A stretch of 28,246 nt of DNA from Chloracidobacterium sp. UBA6041 (GCA_002427845.1 DIYZ01000148.1:1-28246), one strand, 5' to 3'. Shown: positions 1-7,377, numbered from the stretch's first letter. Notes: a model not told the origin generated them from the sequence alone. Numbers and translations are program-made.

Positions 1-75
1 TGGCTCCGCAGGTAAGACTCGAACTTACAACCCTCCGGTTAACAGCCGGATGCTCTGCCATTGAGCTACTGCGGA
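1..75 (-). tRNA. tRNA-Asn (anticodon GTT)
   Basis: Read on the minus strand the sequence folds as a complete cloverleaf. The acceptor arm TCCGCAG pairs with CTGCGGA, followed by discriminator G and a genome-encoded CCA that forms the first three bases of the window. The D-arm begins TAGCTCAATGG. The anticodon loop CTGTTAACC carries GTT, which reads asparagine codons AAC/AAU. The T-arm contains GTTCGAGTC. All arms are present, so the gene looks functional. The 3' flank lies outside the window. Confidence 0.97.
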
Positions 76-122
76 ATAAGCGCCCTGCATAGCGGCAAAC
101 CATGCGCGGGCGCGAAGAAATT

Positions 123-151
123 TTTATAACAGATGAGGTAGAGAGCGTCAA
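123..151 (-). promoter_or_regulatory. Sigma-70 promoter of tRNA-Asn
   Basis: On the minus strand there is a -35 TTGACG (146-151), a 17-base spacer and a -10 TATAAA (123-128). The -10 is preceded by TGT, which makes it an extended -10. It faces the tRNA gene and would give a leader of roughly 40 bases before the mature 5' end at 75, consistent with RNase P processing. The hexamers and spacing are seen directly; activity is inferred. Confidence 0.65.
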
Positions 152-194
152 GACGAGCAAGGTTAACAGACGAGCAAGGTTGACGAGCAAGGTT
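152..194. repeat. Three direct copies of a 13-base repeat
   Basis: GACGAGCAAGGTT occurs at 152-164, 169-181 and 182-194. The last two copies are adjacent and the first is separated by four bases (AACA). The copies are identical. They lie just upstream of the tRNA-Asn -35 element. Nothing in the sequence shows a function; slippage duplication or a small binding-site cluster are both possible. Confidence 0.7.
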
Positions 195-398
195 GCCACG
201 TTCACGAATGCAAACTTTAGTTTGCTGACTCGGAACCATTGCAACCTGAAGGCTGAACTCTAACCTCTTCCTCCGCTTGCGCTGCGCAACGAACTGCGAG
301 AATATTTCGCACTGCCAAAACGACATTAAGAGAGTTCTATCAATCTCGACCCGCGTGAGACTGTCGCTGAAAGGCTTCCCTCTCTCTGAAAGGTTTAC

Positions 399-1133
399 AT
401 GGAGCGCCGAATAACATCCTGGTTTAGTCAAAACTTAAGCGCAGAAATGCCCTTAGTGGCCTATGGTCATGCGGGACAGCCACTCTTGATGTTTCCGACT
501 GCGGCGGCTGACTATCTTGAGTACGAACGCTTTCACCTGGTCGACGCTATACGACCGCTGATAGAAAGCGGCCGTCTTCGTGCTTACTCCATTAACAGTG
601 TCAACAAATACAGCCTGCTCAATGAACAAATGCCTCCAAACCTGAAGGCTGAGCTGCTGACGCGCTTTGATCGTTACATAACAGATGAAGTGTTGCCGCT
701 GATTCACAATGATGCGGGACCCGAGGCGCGTCCGTTAACAACCGGAGCGAGCCTTGGGGCCTTTCTCGCCGCCAACGCTTATTTCAAGCATCCGGATCTC
801 TTTCGCGGAGTGATCGCGATGAGCGGTAGCTATGACGTGCGTTCCTATCTGAAGGGTTTCTACGACGACAACGTCTATTTCAACAATCCCGCCGACTATC
901 TTCCCAACCTGAATGACGATCACTATCTGCCGCTGCTGCGAAAAGCCAGCGACATTTACATTCTCTCTGGACAGGGAGCCTACGAAGCTCCGGATCGCAG
1001 CCAGCATCTATCCGACATTCTGAAACGCAAGGGCATCCCTCACACCCTCGATCTCTGGGGTCCTGACGTGAATCACGACTGGCCCTGGTGGCGAAAGATG
1101 CTGCCCCACACGCTGGAGAGAATTCTTCAGTAG
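399..1133 (+). CDS. Esterase family protein (alpha/beta hydrolase, esterase D / COG4947-like)
   Basis: This 244-residue protein is of the putative esterase type of alpha/beta hydrolase. The nucleophile elbow is G-A-S-L-G at residues 116-120, with Ser118 as the likely catalytic serine. A late histidine in VNHDWPWW (His226) fits the catalytic His position, and the acid is probably among E196/D199 or D223. There is no signal peptide, so it should be cytoplasmic. The length matches the compact esterase family with no lid or extra domain. The start ATG has only a weak upstream purine run. It stands alone: a tRNA precedes it on the other strand and a decayed toxin-antitoxin locus follows. Natural substrate unknown; family assignment is fairly sure. 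Confidence 0.85.
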   Translation: MERRITSWFSQNLSAEMPLVAYGHAGQPLLMFPTAAADYLEYERFHLVDAIRPLIESGRLRAYSINSVNKYSLLNEQMPPNLKAELLTRFDRYITDEVLPLIHNDAGPEARPLTTGASLGAFLAANAYFKHPDLFRGVIAMSGSYDVRSYLKGFYDDNVYFNNPADYLPNLNDDHYLPLLRKASDIYILSGQGAYEAPDRSQHLSDILKRKGIPHTLDLWGPDVNHDWPWWRKMLPHTLERILQ

Positions 1134-1154
1134 GACAGACATTCCTGTCTGTCC
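1133..1154. repeat. Perfect 9-bp inverted repeat at the esterase stop codon
   Basis: GGACAGACA (1133-1141) and TGTCTGTCC (1146-1154) form a perfect 9-bp stem around a TTCC loop. The left arm begins with the last base of the esterase TAG. No T-run follows on the plus strand, so it is not a classical intrinsic terminator. A partial echo, ATTCCTGTCC, occurs about 45 bases downstream, and a second imperfect hairpin (CATGCC...GGCATG) lies at 1204-1230. This looks like a small dispersed palindromic repeat that may protect the mRNA 3' end. Confidence 0.6.
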
Positions 1155-1317
1155 CGTTCTGCACGACCAGGAAGCGTTGCATATTCATTCCTGTCCCTAG
1201 CCTCATGCCGAAAATCTTGCTTTTGGCATGAAGGTGTTTCTTTTGCTTAGAGCTGGAGCACAAAAGAAGCGTAGGCAAAAATGCTGGAGAGTGAAGCGCG
1301 GTTACACCAAATCCGAC

Positions 1318-1581
1318 GTGGAGTGGGACGATAGAAGAATCGTCTCAACCAGAGGAAACATTATGTTTCCTTCGAAGCAGCCGCGACAGTCTTTGTTGAT
1401 CCACTTGAAATCACTATTGATGATCCGGCTCATGCAATTTCGGAACATCGATTTATTTCGATTGGGCGGTCTTTTAGAGGGCGGTTGCTGGTAGATCATA
1501 TACCGAGCGCGCCGATAAGATCAGAATCATTACGCCCGCAAGCCGACAAGACCTAAGCGGCGCACCTTCGAAGAGGGTTAA
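1318..1581 (+). pseudogene. brnT: BrnT-family toxin, decayed by frameshifts
   Basis: When read across three frames, this segment reconstructs a nearly full BrnT ribonuclease-type toxin of about 85 residues. The pieces, in order, are VEWDDR (1318-1335), NRLNQRKHYVSFEAAATVF and on through GRSFRGRLLV (1338-1499), TERADKIRII (1502-1531) and RKPTRPKRRTFEEG-stop (1537-1581). The family hallmarks are the F/VEWD start, KH..SFEEA-like core, ERF..IG strand, the TERADKIRIISAR strand and the R-rich YEEG ending. The frame changes at about 1336, 1500 and 1535 are each explicable by a single-base loss. No ATG is left; a GTG sits at 1318. In Brucella BrnT is an RNase toxin neutralised by BrnA encoded just downstream, which matches the next gene. 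The toxin cannot be made intact unless the indels are sequence errors. Confidence 0.8.
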
Positions 1582-1586
1582 CAACT

Positions 1587-1859
1587 ATGCGCAGAGAGTA
1601 CGATTTCAGCGAGGGCACAAGGGGCAAACACACCGGAAAATCGATTCGCATTGTCGGCGATACGCGCTCGCACAAAGGGCTAAAAACTGCGGCAAAGATT
1701 CAACAGATCATTGAACGCGATCTGAAAAGTCGTGAGAATTTCAAGGTTGTTTGGAGCGAGCTAAACCAGGCGGAAAGGGAAAGCATCCGCGCTGCATGGC
1801 TCAAGAAAATCAGTACGGTCTTAGGAGATCGGGCGGAACAGTCGTCACGCCGCGCCTAA
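1587..1859 (+). CDS. Small protein with BrnA-like N-terminus (possible orphan antitoxin)
   Basis: This 90-residue ORF starts five bases after the stop of the decayed BrnT copy, the position normally held by the antitoxin gene. Its N-terminus, MRREYDFSEGTRGK, resembles the EYDFSKGxRG start common in BrnA-type antitoxins encoded after BrnT. The following GKSIRIVGD could be a divergent counterpart of their first strand. The remainder (VVWSELNQAERESIRAAWLKKIS) is helical, charged and not the ribbon-helix-helix ending I would expect, so it may be a distinct subtype or a different toxin partner. A weak GAGG lies 11-14 bases before the ATG. The ORF is intact while its partner is not, consistent with an antitoxin outliving its toxin. 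Function is inferred from position and N-terminus only. Confidence 0.55.
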   Translation: MRREYDFSEGTRGKHTGKSIRIVGDTRSHKGLKTAAKIQQIIERDLKSRENFKVVWSELNQAERESIRAAWLKKISTVLGDRAEQSSRRA

Positions 1860-1978
1860 CATCTGCGGCCATCATCGCACTCAACGGAACTTCACTCAGT
1901 CGGCGTAGCCCAAATCGCGCAGCAAACAGACGCCTTGTTGGTACTCTACCTTCGAATATAGGTGCTGGAACCACGCAG

Positions 1979-4537
1979 TTACCCTGGTGGGCTGTCGTCG
2001 CCCTTTTTACCCTTCTTCTTTTGCGGATCAACCTCGCGTGGACGCGTCATTGGCGGCGGTGGCGGAGTTTCTACTCTAGGCGTTACTGTCTCTCCCCTGG
2101 GTTGCGCGTTTGCGGGACCCTCTTCAACCCGCGGCGGCGGCGGCAGCGTCATCTGTTCCATCTTTGGTTGTGTATTAGCCGCAGGCAGCGTTGTAGTGTC
2201 TTCGTCCGTTTGCTTCGTAGCGTCTTCATTAAACTGCGCCCGCTCGGCGGCCAGTTCGCGTTGGCGCTGGCGGAACAATTCCTTCATGTCCTCGGGCATT
2301 GAAGGCGCCTTATCGAAGTCTTCTTTAGGTTTCCCCTTAAGAAAGTCTTTCATGAAGTCGATGAACATTGGCAGCGCGCCATGAGCGCCCGTCATTTCAT
2401 TGCCAAGTGGTTTCTTTCGGCCCGGGTAGCCCATCCAAACCCCGGTAACATACGTAGGCGTATAGCCGATGAACCAAACGTCAGTGTGGTCGTTGACCGT
2501 ACCTGTCTTACCCGCCAGCGGCACTCCGAGCGAACCGGCGGCTGCGGCGGTGCCAAACTGCACAACGCCGCGCATCATCGAGACCATCGTCAACGCGACA
2601 TACTCATTCACCACCTTGTAGGTCGTCTTCTCCCACTCCTCAAGCACTGCTCCGTCTCTGTCCAAAACCCGGCGAATCATGTGGGGCTCGACGCGTATGC
2701 CCTTGTTCGGAAATGCAGAGTAAGCGGAAACCATCTGGTCCAGCGGCACTTCGGTGGCGCCGAGCGCCGACGGAAGGTAGGGAGCCATCGGCACTTTGAC
2801 ACCGAACCGCCGCAGCATCTGCGCGCCGGTTTGTATTCCCACCGTTTGGAGCAGGTGAACGGCCGGAACGTTCATCGACTTCGCCAGTGCCATTTTTAGC
2901 GGCAGGTCACCATTGCCGAGCGAGCCGTCATAGTTGTGAGGTTGCCAGCTTCCAATACTGATTGGAGCACCACTGACGGTTGTATCCGGTGTCATACCCC
3001 ATTCGACTGCTGCCGTGTAAATGAATGGTTTAAAGCAGGAACCTGTTTGCCGATAAGCCTGAGTGGCATTATTAAACTTGCTGGTGCTATAGAAATCGTA
3101 GCCGCCGATCATTGTGACCATCTCGCCGGTCTTTGCGTTGAGCGTCATCATCGCTCCCGCCACTGCCGGAACCTGCGATAGCTCAACTTTCAACCGCCGG
3201 CTCTTCTTGTCGACTTCTTTGATTTCAAACTCCGAAAGATATCCGGGCTTCAACTCGTCTTTTGGTTGGCGTTTGGACCAGCCCATATCGGCCGGGCCTA
3301 CTGTCGCTGAATAATTGCCAAAGCGCACAATGGCTTCGTTCTTTGCGTGATCCACCTTGGTTATTAGTCCTGATAAGTACCGGCCCTGCTGATAATCATT
3401 TCCATACCAGTCTGGATCCTTATAGTTATTAATCTCCTGGGTGGTTGGTGGACCCTGCCCGTTGTTTGCCGAGGTGGGAATCATTTTGTAACTCGAGCGC
3501 CAGCCGCTATGAGTTTGGTCGTAACGCCGCAAGCCGGCACGCATCACTTCGTAGGCGCGCTTCTGCGCTTCAACGTTGATTGTCGTATAGACGGATAGAC
3601 CGCCCTGCGCCACCCGGGTGGTGTATTTGTCCTCGAGCTCTTGCCTGACATATTCCACCGGGTAATCAAAAGCACTCGACTTTGGTTGAGATTGATAATA
3701 AGCAGTGTCGGCGAGTTGAATCGGTTTCGCTTTAGCTGCGTCCACTTCGGCCGGCGTTGCGAAACCGTTCTTGGCCATCAAGTCCAGAACTAAATCGCGG
3801 CGTTCTTTTGCCCGCGCTGGATTAGATGTCGGCGAATACTCGCTCGGTGCTTTGGGAACACCAGCCAGCAAAGCGGCCTCGCCAATCGTTAAATCCTTCG
3901 CTTGTTTTCCAAAATATGTTTCAGCGCCGGCTTCAACGCCATAAGCGTTGGCGCCGAGAAAGATGTGGTTTGCGTAAAGCTCCATGATCTGGTTCTTGGT
4001 GTAATACCGTTCGATCTGAAGCGCTAACGCCCACTCGTTCATTTTTCGTTTGAGAGTTTGTTCCTTTGAAAGGAACAGGTTCTTGGCAAGTTGTTGCGTA
4101 AGCGTTGAACCGCCTTCAACCTTGTCGCTGGTGAGGTTTTTCCACGTGGCGCCAATGATGCGAATGGGATCGATGCCCATGTGGTCATAAAATCGCGCGT
4201 CCTCTACCGCAAGGATCGCATTTTTCATTAACGGCGGAATCTCTTCGTACTTGAGGGGGATCCGTTTCTCCAGCGCAAATTCACCGATTACCGTCTCGCC
4301 GTCACCTGCGTAGACTCGCGTCACCACGCTCGGACGATAAGTCGCCAGGGCTGCTACCTCATTCGCGGCCCGCGAATAATTGAGTTCGTAGGCGGCGATA
4401 ATTCCGGTTAAGCCGCCGGCGGCGAGCGCCAGAAATAAAACTGCGGGGAGCCAAAATCTCCGGAGAATGTGCTGGCGTTGAGCCGGGGGTGCAGTCAAAA
4501 CCGCTCGCGGCGAGAGTGCTCGAAAATCTTTTGCCAT
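1979..4537 (-). CDS. mrcA: Penicillin-binding protein 1A (class A PBP, bifunctional)
   Basis: This 852-residue class A PBP polymerises lipid II into glycan strands and cross-links the stem peptides in the periplasm. A single membrane anchor spans about residues 28-50. The GT51 glycosyltransferase domain follows, with EDARFY (catalytic Glu112), GGSTLTQQLAKNLFL (142-156) and RKMNE (second Glu168). The transpeptidase has the three active-site motifs: SCFK (Ser500, Lys503), SMN (554-556) and KTGT (677-680). The C-terminal ~110 residues are proline-, charge- and Lys-rich (ending KKKGKKGDDSPPG) and look disordered. Length is typical of PBP1A. The ATG is preceded on its strand by AAAAGGTAG. It is divergent from ssrA. 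Identification is secure; the symbol could equally be ponA. Confidence 0.95.
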   Translation of the reverse strand: MAKDFRALSPRAVLTAPPAQRQHILRRFWLPAVLFLALAAGGLTGIIAAYELNYSRAANEVAALATYRPSVVTRVYAGDGETVIGEFALEKRIPLKYEEIPPLMKNAILAVEDARFYDHMGIDPIRIIGATWKNLTSDKVEGGSTLTQQLAKNLFLSKEQTLKRKMNEWALALQIERYYTKNQIMELYANHIFLGANAYGVEAGAETYFGKQAKDLTIGEAALLAGVPKAPSEYSPTSNPARAKERRDLVLDLMAKNGFATPAEVDAAKAKPIQLADTAYYQSQPKSSAFDYPVEYVRQELEDKYTTRVAQGGLSVYTTINVEAQKRAYEVMRAGLRRYDQTHSGWRSSYKMIPTSANNGQGPPTTQEINNYKDPDWYGNDYQQGRYLSGLITKVDHAKNEAIVRFGNYSATVGPADMGWSKRQPKDELKPGYLSEFEIKEVDKKSRRLKVELSQVPAVAGAMMTLNAKTGEMVTMIGGYDFYSTSKFNNATQAYRQTGSCFKPFIYTAAVEWGMTPDTTVSGAPISIGSWQPHNYDGSLGNGDLPLKMALAKSMNVPAVHLLQTVGIQTGAQMLRRFGVKVPMAPYLPSALGATEVPLDQMVSAYSAFPNKGIRVEPHMIRRVLDRDGAVLEEWEKTTYKVVNEYVALTMVSMMRGVVQFGTAAAAGSLGVPLAGKTGTVNDHTDVWFIGYTPTYVTGVWMGYPGRKKPLGNEMTGAHGALPMFIDFMKDFLKGKPKEDFDKAPSMPEDMKELFRQRQRELAAERAQFNEDATKQTDEDTTTLPAANTQPKMEQMTLPPPPRVEEGPANAQPRGETVTPRVETPPPPPMTRPREVDPQKKKGKKGDDSPPG

Positions 4538-4650
4538 TTGAAAAATCTACCTTTTGATGAGACCGAAGGGGTTCTTCGATGTCTCACGAATTACGAGGCG
4601 ATTGCGGTCTGGGGAGTTCATTAGGCCGATGAGGATTATAACGCAAGCTC

Positions 4651-4659
4651 TGTTATAAT
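4651..4659 (+). promoter_or_regulatory. Extended -10 promoter of ssrA
   Basis: TGTTATAAT (4651-4659) combines an extended TGn with a perfect TATAAT. It lies 12 bases before the mature tmRNA 5' end at 4672, so the primary transcript would carry only a few extra 5' bases for RNase P to remove. No good -35 hexamer is visible 16-18 bases upstream, which is tolerable for an extended -10. Activity is inferred. Confidence 0.6.
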
Positions 4660-4671
4660 CTACACGCAAAC

Positions 4672-5060
4672 GGGGGCGACAGGCTTCGACAGGGGTTTGG
4701 ACGACCGACGGATGCCATGCCGGGCTACTCTATGCAGCTCGTTAAAAAGCGTAGGGAAAAAACAATTGCCAATAACAATGAATTGGCTCTCGCTGCCTAA
4801 TTAGCAGTGAGCGTCTCACCGCAAGTCGCTTATGCGCGCGGAGGGAGATGTCACTCAGATAAGCTGGCCCAACCTTTCGGTCCGTGAGGTTGGGCGAGAC
4901 AAAGTCGGACTAGCTTTCACCGAGGTCTTGTCGCTTCACTTACTCGGTGCGAAGCGAATTGTTGTCCGGCTTGTTCGGACAAAGAAGAGAAGCGACTAAG
5001 CATGTAGAGTCTTTCGGCGGCTTCTCCTGGATCCGAGTTCAATTCTCGGCGCCTCCACCA
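4672..5060 (+). ncRNA. ssrA: tmRNA (transfer-messenger RNA)
   Basis: This 389-base RNA rescues stalled ribosomes by trans-translation with SmpB. The 5' end GGGGGCGACAGGCTTCGACA is characteristic of tmRNA and pairs with CGCCTCC before an encoded ACCA at 5051-5060. The T-arm (CCGAG-TTCAATT-CTCGG) lies near 5034-5049. The internal reading frame ends GCC AAT AAC AAT GAA TTG GCT CTC GCT GCC TAA (4768-4800), so the proteolysis tag ends A-N-N-N-E-L-A-L-A-A, a hydrophobic LAA-type degron that ClpXP and Lon-type proteases recognise. Lon is encoded in this window. The exact resume codon upstream of GCC is unclear: UAG at 4752-4754 is followed by GGG and six A's. Pseudoknot-rich sequence follows the tag. 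One-piece, not permuted. Confidence 0.97.
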
Positions 5061-5066
5061 TTCTTT

Positions 5067-5160
5067 GAATTTCGGATTTCGAAATGCGGATTTGAACACC
5101 GACGTTGGAAACCATCGAGATCGTGAAATCTGAAATCCGCAATCCGCAATCCGCAATTCG
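5067..5160. repeat. AATCCGC-type palindromic repeat between ssrA and murI
   Basis: The left part reads GAATTTCGGATTTCGAAATG then CGGATTT (5067-5093). The right part reads AAATCTGAAATCCGC then two more AATCCGC units and AATTCGAAATTCG. The right part, reverse-complemented, begins GAATTTCGAATTGCGGATT, so the two halves form an imperfect inverted repeat separated by about 30 bases. AATCCGC occurs three times in tandem (about 5134-5154). Such units are a recurrent type of intergenic palindrome in several bacterial phyla. Here the right half runs into the murI reading frame. Confidence 0.65.
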
Positions 5161-6010
5161 AAATTCGAATCTTCCAATAGGCATCTTCGACAGCGGCGTG
5201 GGCGGGCTTACCGTCTATCGCGCATTGCATGAACGCCTACCCCACGAGCACTTTGTTTACCTGGGCGATACGGCGCGCGTGCCCTATGGCACAAAATCGC
5301 TTTCGACTGTCGAGCGATACGCGATTGAAAATGCGAAATTCCTCGAAGGGCATGGCATCAAGTTACTCGTAGTCGCGTGTAATACCGCTTCGGCTCTGGC
5401 ATTGCCTGCCATTCGCGCCGCTGTTCGTATAACTGTCGTTGGCGTAATCGATCCCGGTGCGCGAGCGGCGGTGGAAATTGCAGGAGCGCGAAAGATCGGT
5501 GTCATTGCTACCGAGGCCACGGTGCAGAGCGGCGCTTACGCGAGCGCGATCGCCAGAATCAATCCGACGATTGAAGTGATTGAGCGGGCGTGCCCATTAT
5601 TTGTGCCGCTGGCTGAAGAAGGTTGGGCCGATACTGAGGTGGCGCGGGCCGTCGCGGCAGAGTATCTGCAAGACTTTACGAAAGAAGATATCGGCGCACT
5701 CGTATTGGGTTGCACGCACTATCCAATCCTGCGCGATCTAATTGGTGACGTTATCGGGAGAAGCGCTCCTTTGATAGATTCGGGCGAAGCTGCGGCGGGC
5801 GAGGTCGAGGCGCTGCTCGAATCGAGCGGGCTTTCTTCTGCTCAAGCGGAGCGCGGCACGGAGCGTCAGCTTTGTGATGATTTGGATCATTTCTATGTGA
5901 CCGATGCGGCCGAGCGTTTCGCAAAAGTCGCCGAGCGATTCCTGGGGGCTGCACCTTCAGTCCTGGAGGCGGTGGAAGTTTGGGGACATGATGAGCTTCG
6001 TACGCACTGA
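5123..6010 (+). CDS. murI: Glutamate racemase
   Basis: MurI interconverts L- and D-glutamate in the cytoplasm, supplying D-Glu for peptidoglycan. Numbered from the GTG at 5123, the protein has IFDSGVGGLTV (catalytic-site Asp23), VVACNTASALALP with the first catalytic Cys86, and VLGCTHYPIL with the second catalytic Cys197 and His199. IDSGEAAA follows near the C-terminus, and the length (about 295) is normal for the family. No ATG exists near the expected start. GTG at 5123 and TTG at 5105 are the only reasonable starts, and neither has a strong ribosome-binding site. The codons between the start and LPIGIFDSG come from the AATCCGC repeat and encode a non-conserved leader (KSEIRNPQSAIRNSN). It overlaps rph by 20 bases, so the two are co-transcribed. 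Identification is secure, the start is not. Confidence 0.93.
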   Translation: MKSEIRNPQSAIRNSNLPIGIFDSGVGGLTVYRALHERLPHEHFVYLGDTARVPYGTKSLSTVERYAIENAKFLEGHGIKLLVVACNTASALALPAIRAAVRITVVGVIDPGARAAVEIAGARKIGVIATEATVQSGAYASAIARINPTIEVIERACPLFVPLAEEGWADTEVARAVAAEYLQDFTKEDIGALVLGCTHYPILRDLIGDVIGRSAPLIDSGEAAAGEVEALLESSGLSSAQAERGTERQLCDDLDHFYVTDAAERFAKVAERFLGAAPSVLEAVEVWGHDELRTH

Positions 6011-6731
6011 CGGACGCGCGTGCGATGAGTTGCGCGCAGTCAAAATAACTCCTGGCTATTTGCCGTACGCCGAAGGTTCGGTCCTCATTGAGATGGGCCT
6101 GACGCGGGTGGTGTGTTCCGCGTCGGTGGATGAGCGGGTGCCGCCATTTTTGCGCAACAGCGGCCAGGGTTGGATCACTGCCGAGTATTCAATGTTGCCG
6201 CGGGCTACGCAACAGCGCAAGCCGCGAGAGATTGGCCGCGGCGGGCCGTCGGGTCGAACGCATGAGATTCAACGTCTGATTGGCCGCAGTCTGCGCGCCG
6301 CCGCCGATATGCGTCTGCTGGGTGAGCGCACCATAACTCTTGATTGCGATGTCCTACAGGCGGACGGTGGCACACGAACGGCTGCTGTCACGGGCGCGTA
6401 TGTGGCTTTCGCGATAGCCTGCAATCGATTGCTGAGCACGGGAAAGATCCAGCGCAACATGATTACCAACGAAGTCGCCGCCATAAGCGTTGGCATAGTC
6501 GCGAATGTACCTCTGCTCGACTTGAAGTATGACGAAGATTCGCGAGCAGAAGTTGATATGAATGTGGTATGTACAGGAGATGGGCGGTTTATTGAAGTGC
6601 AGGGAACGGCCGAACGGGAGCCATTCACTCGTGAGCAAATGGACAGCTTACTGGGTTTGGCGGGGCAGGGAATCGAATCTCTGGTAGCGATACAAAGGGA
6701 AGTAATAGCGAGGACGAAGCTCCAGCCATAG
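5991..6731 (+). CDS. rph: Ribonuclease PH
   Basis: RNase PH is a phosphorolytic 3'-5' exoribonuclease that trims tRNA precursors, removing residues downstream of CCA and releasing nucleoside diphosphates. The 246-residue protein opens RTDGRACDELRAVKIT, has the signature GWITAEYSMLPRAT and GGPSGRTHEIQRLIGRSLRA with the phosphate-binding Arg residues, and later CDVLQADGGTRTAAVTGA and EVDMNVV. All are canonical and the length is normal for the family. The ATG pair at 5988/5991 is inside murI; the upstream extension of the open frame is not conserved. Overlap with murI implies translational coupling. The gene order murI-rph is seen in several genomes. Confidence 0.96.
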   Translation: MSFVRTDGRACDELRAVKITPGYLPYAEGSVLIEMGLTRVVCSASVDERVPPFLRNSGQGWITAEYSMLPRATQQRKPREIGRGGPSGRTHEIQRLIGRSLRAAADMRLLGERTITLDCDVLQADGGTRTAAVTGAYVAFAIACNRLLSTGKIQRNMITNEVAAISVGIVANVPLLDLKYDEDSRAEVDMNVVCTGDGRFIEVQGTAEREPFTREQMDSLLGLAGQGIESLVAIQREVIARTKLQP

Positions 6732-6867
6732 CGACGGCTGACTAGACAACGGGTCTGCCGGTAGCGCGCATCGGAGCATGCGACAGGAAAGGTCGCGATT
6801 CCCGATCACACGCCAACTGAGCCAACCTGAGTTAAAGAGTACGATTTGTAAGGAGTTGGATATTAAG

Positions 6868-7377
6868 ATGAGACACCTAATAGCTTTCTTTGTTCTGATG
6901 TTCGTCGTTGCGAGCTGTTCTATAGCAACGGCACAGGAGGCCTATACCAGCGATCAGGTTGATTATGCCATCGAGCTTCCGTCGTCGATGTGGCGGGTAA
7001 TCTCTGAACCCGACGCGGCGCATGAACATGCCGAGTTCATTTACGGAGAACGTCTTGACGGGTATCTGCAAATTCGCAAAGAGGTGGTTGACGCGGGCAC
7101 GACGCCTTCAGATCTTGCGCGTCGGGATCAAGACCAGAAGCTGAGATTTCTTCCGGGGTTTGTAGAAGGAAAAGAAGAGAAGTTTTCCGGCCGGCTGAAC
7201 GGCGTTACGATCTCTTACGAGTTTATTAAGACAGGCAAGCCGATGATGGGACGCATTTATTATTTACAGGCCGATAACCGAACGATTTATGCTTTGCGCT
7301 TTACGGGCTTACGCGACAAGCTCGCGCGCATTCGCAACCAGACCGATGCGATCGCGCGCAGCTTTAAGCTCAAGTAG
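6868..7377 (+). CDS. Small exported protein of unknown function, possible lipoprotein
   Basis: This 169-residue protein starts at an ATG preceded by AAGGAG (6850-6855). Residues 1-16 are a hydrophobic signal sequence. Either V-A-S-C17 acts as a lipobox, giving a lipoprotein, or signal peptidase I cuts after ATA (residue 22). The mature part has YAIELPSSMWRVISEP, an opening seen in many acidobacterial secreted proteins with a beta-rich PsbP/DUF1795-like fold, and closes IRNQTDAIARSFKLK, also typical of that group. I cannot name a function. The longer reading frame from 6778 lacks support. It lies 136 bases after rph and is followed by a strong terminator, so it ends this transcription unit. 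Confidence 0.8.
   Translation: MRHLIAFFVLMFVVASCSIATAQEAYTSDQVDYAIELPSSMWRVISEPDAAHEHAEFIYGERLDGYLQIRKEVVDAGTTPSDLARRDQDQKLRFLPGFVEGKEEKFSGRLNGVTISYEFIKTGKPMMGRIYYLQADNRTIYALRFTGLRDKLARIRNQTDAIARSFKLK

Larger units (their letters stand above)
76..398. other. Intergenic region between tRNA-Asn and esterase
   Basis: These 323 bases hold the tRNA promoter and a three-copy 13-base direct repeat, annotated separately. I see no convincing gene on either strand. The minus-strand open frame here has no recognisable protein features. No clear promoter or strong ribosome-binding site for the downstream plus-strand esterase could be identified. Confidence 0.5.

Noticed and set aside
1..398. tRNA-Asn as an integration site for a genomic island
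   Set aside because: No integrase gene or repeat of the tRNA 3' end is found in the window, and the sequence beyond the tRNA 3' end is not available.
66..431. Minus-strand ORF of 121 residues beginning in the esterase start
   Set aside because: It overlaps the tRNA-Asn gene and promoter and has no protein-like features.
1228..1494. Plus-strand ORF of 88 residues overlapping the BrnT region
   Set aside because: It is the wrong frame of the BrnT pseudogene for most of its length and shows no other homology.
5130..5160. AATCCGC units considered as a CRISPR array
   Set aside because: The units are seven bases with no spacers, and no cas gene is present.
4917..5230. Several short minus-strand ORFs over the end of ssrA and the start of murI
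   Set aside because: They are antisense to the tmRNA 3' part and to the AATCCGC repeat; their repetitive residues are repeat-derived.
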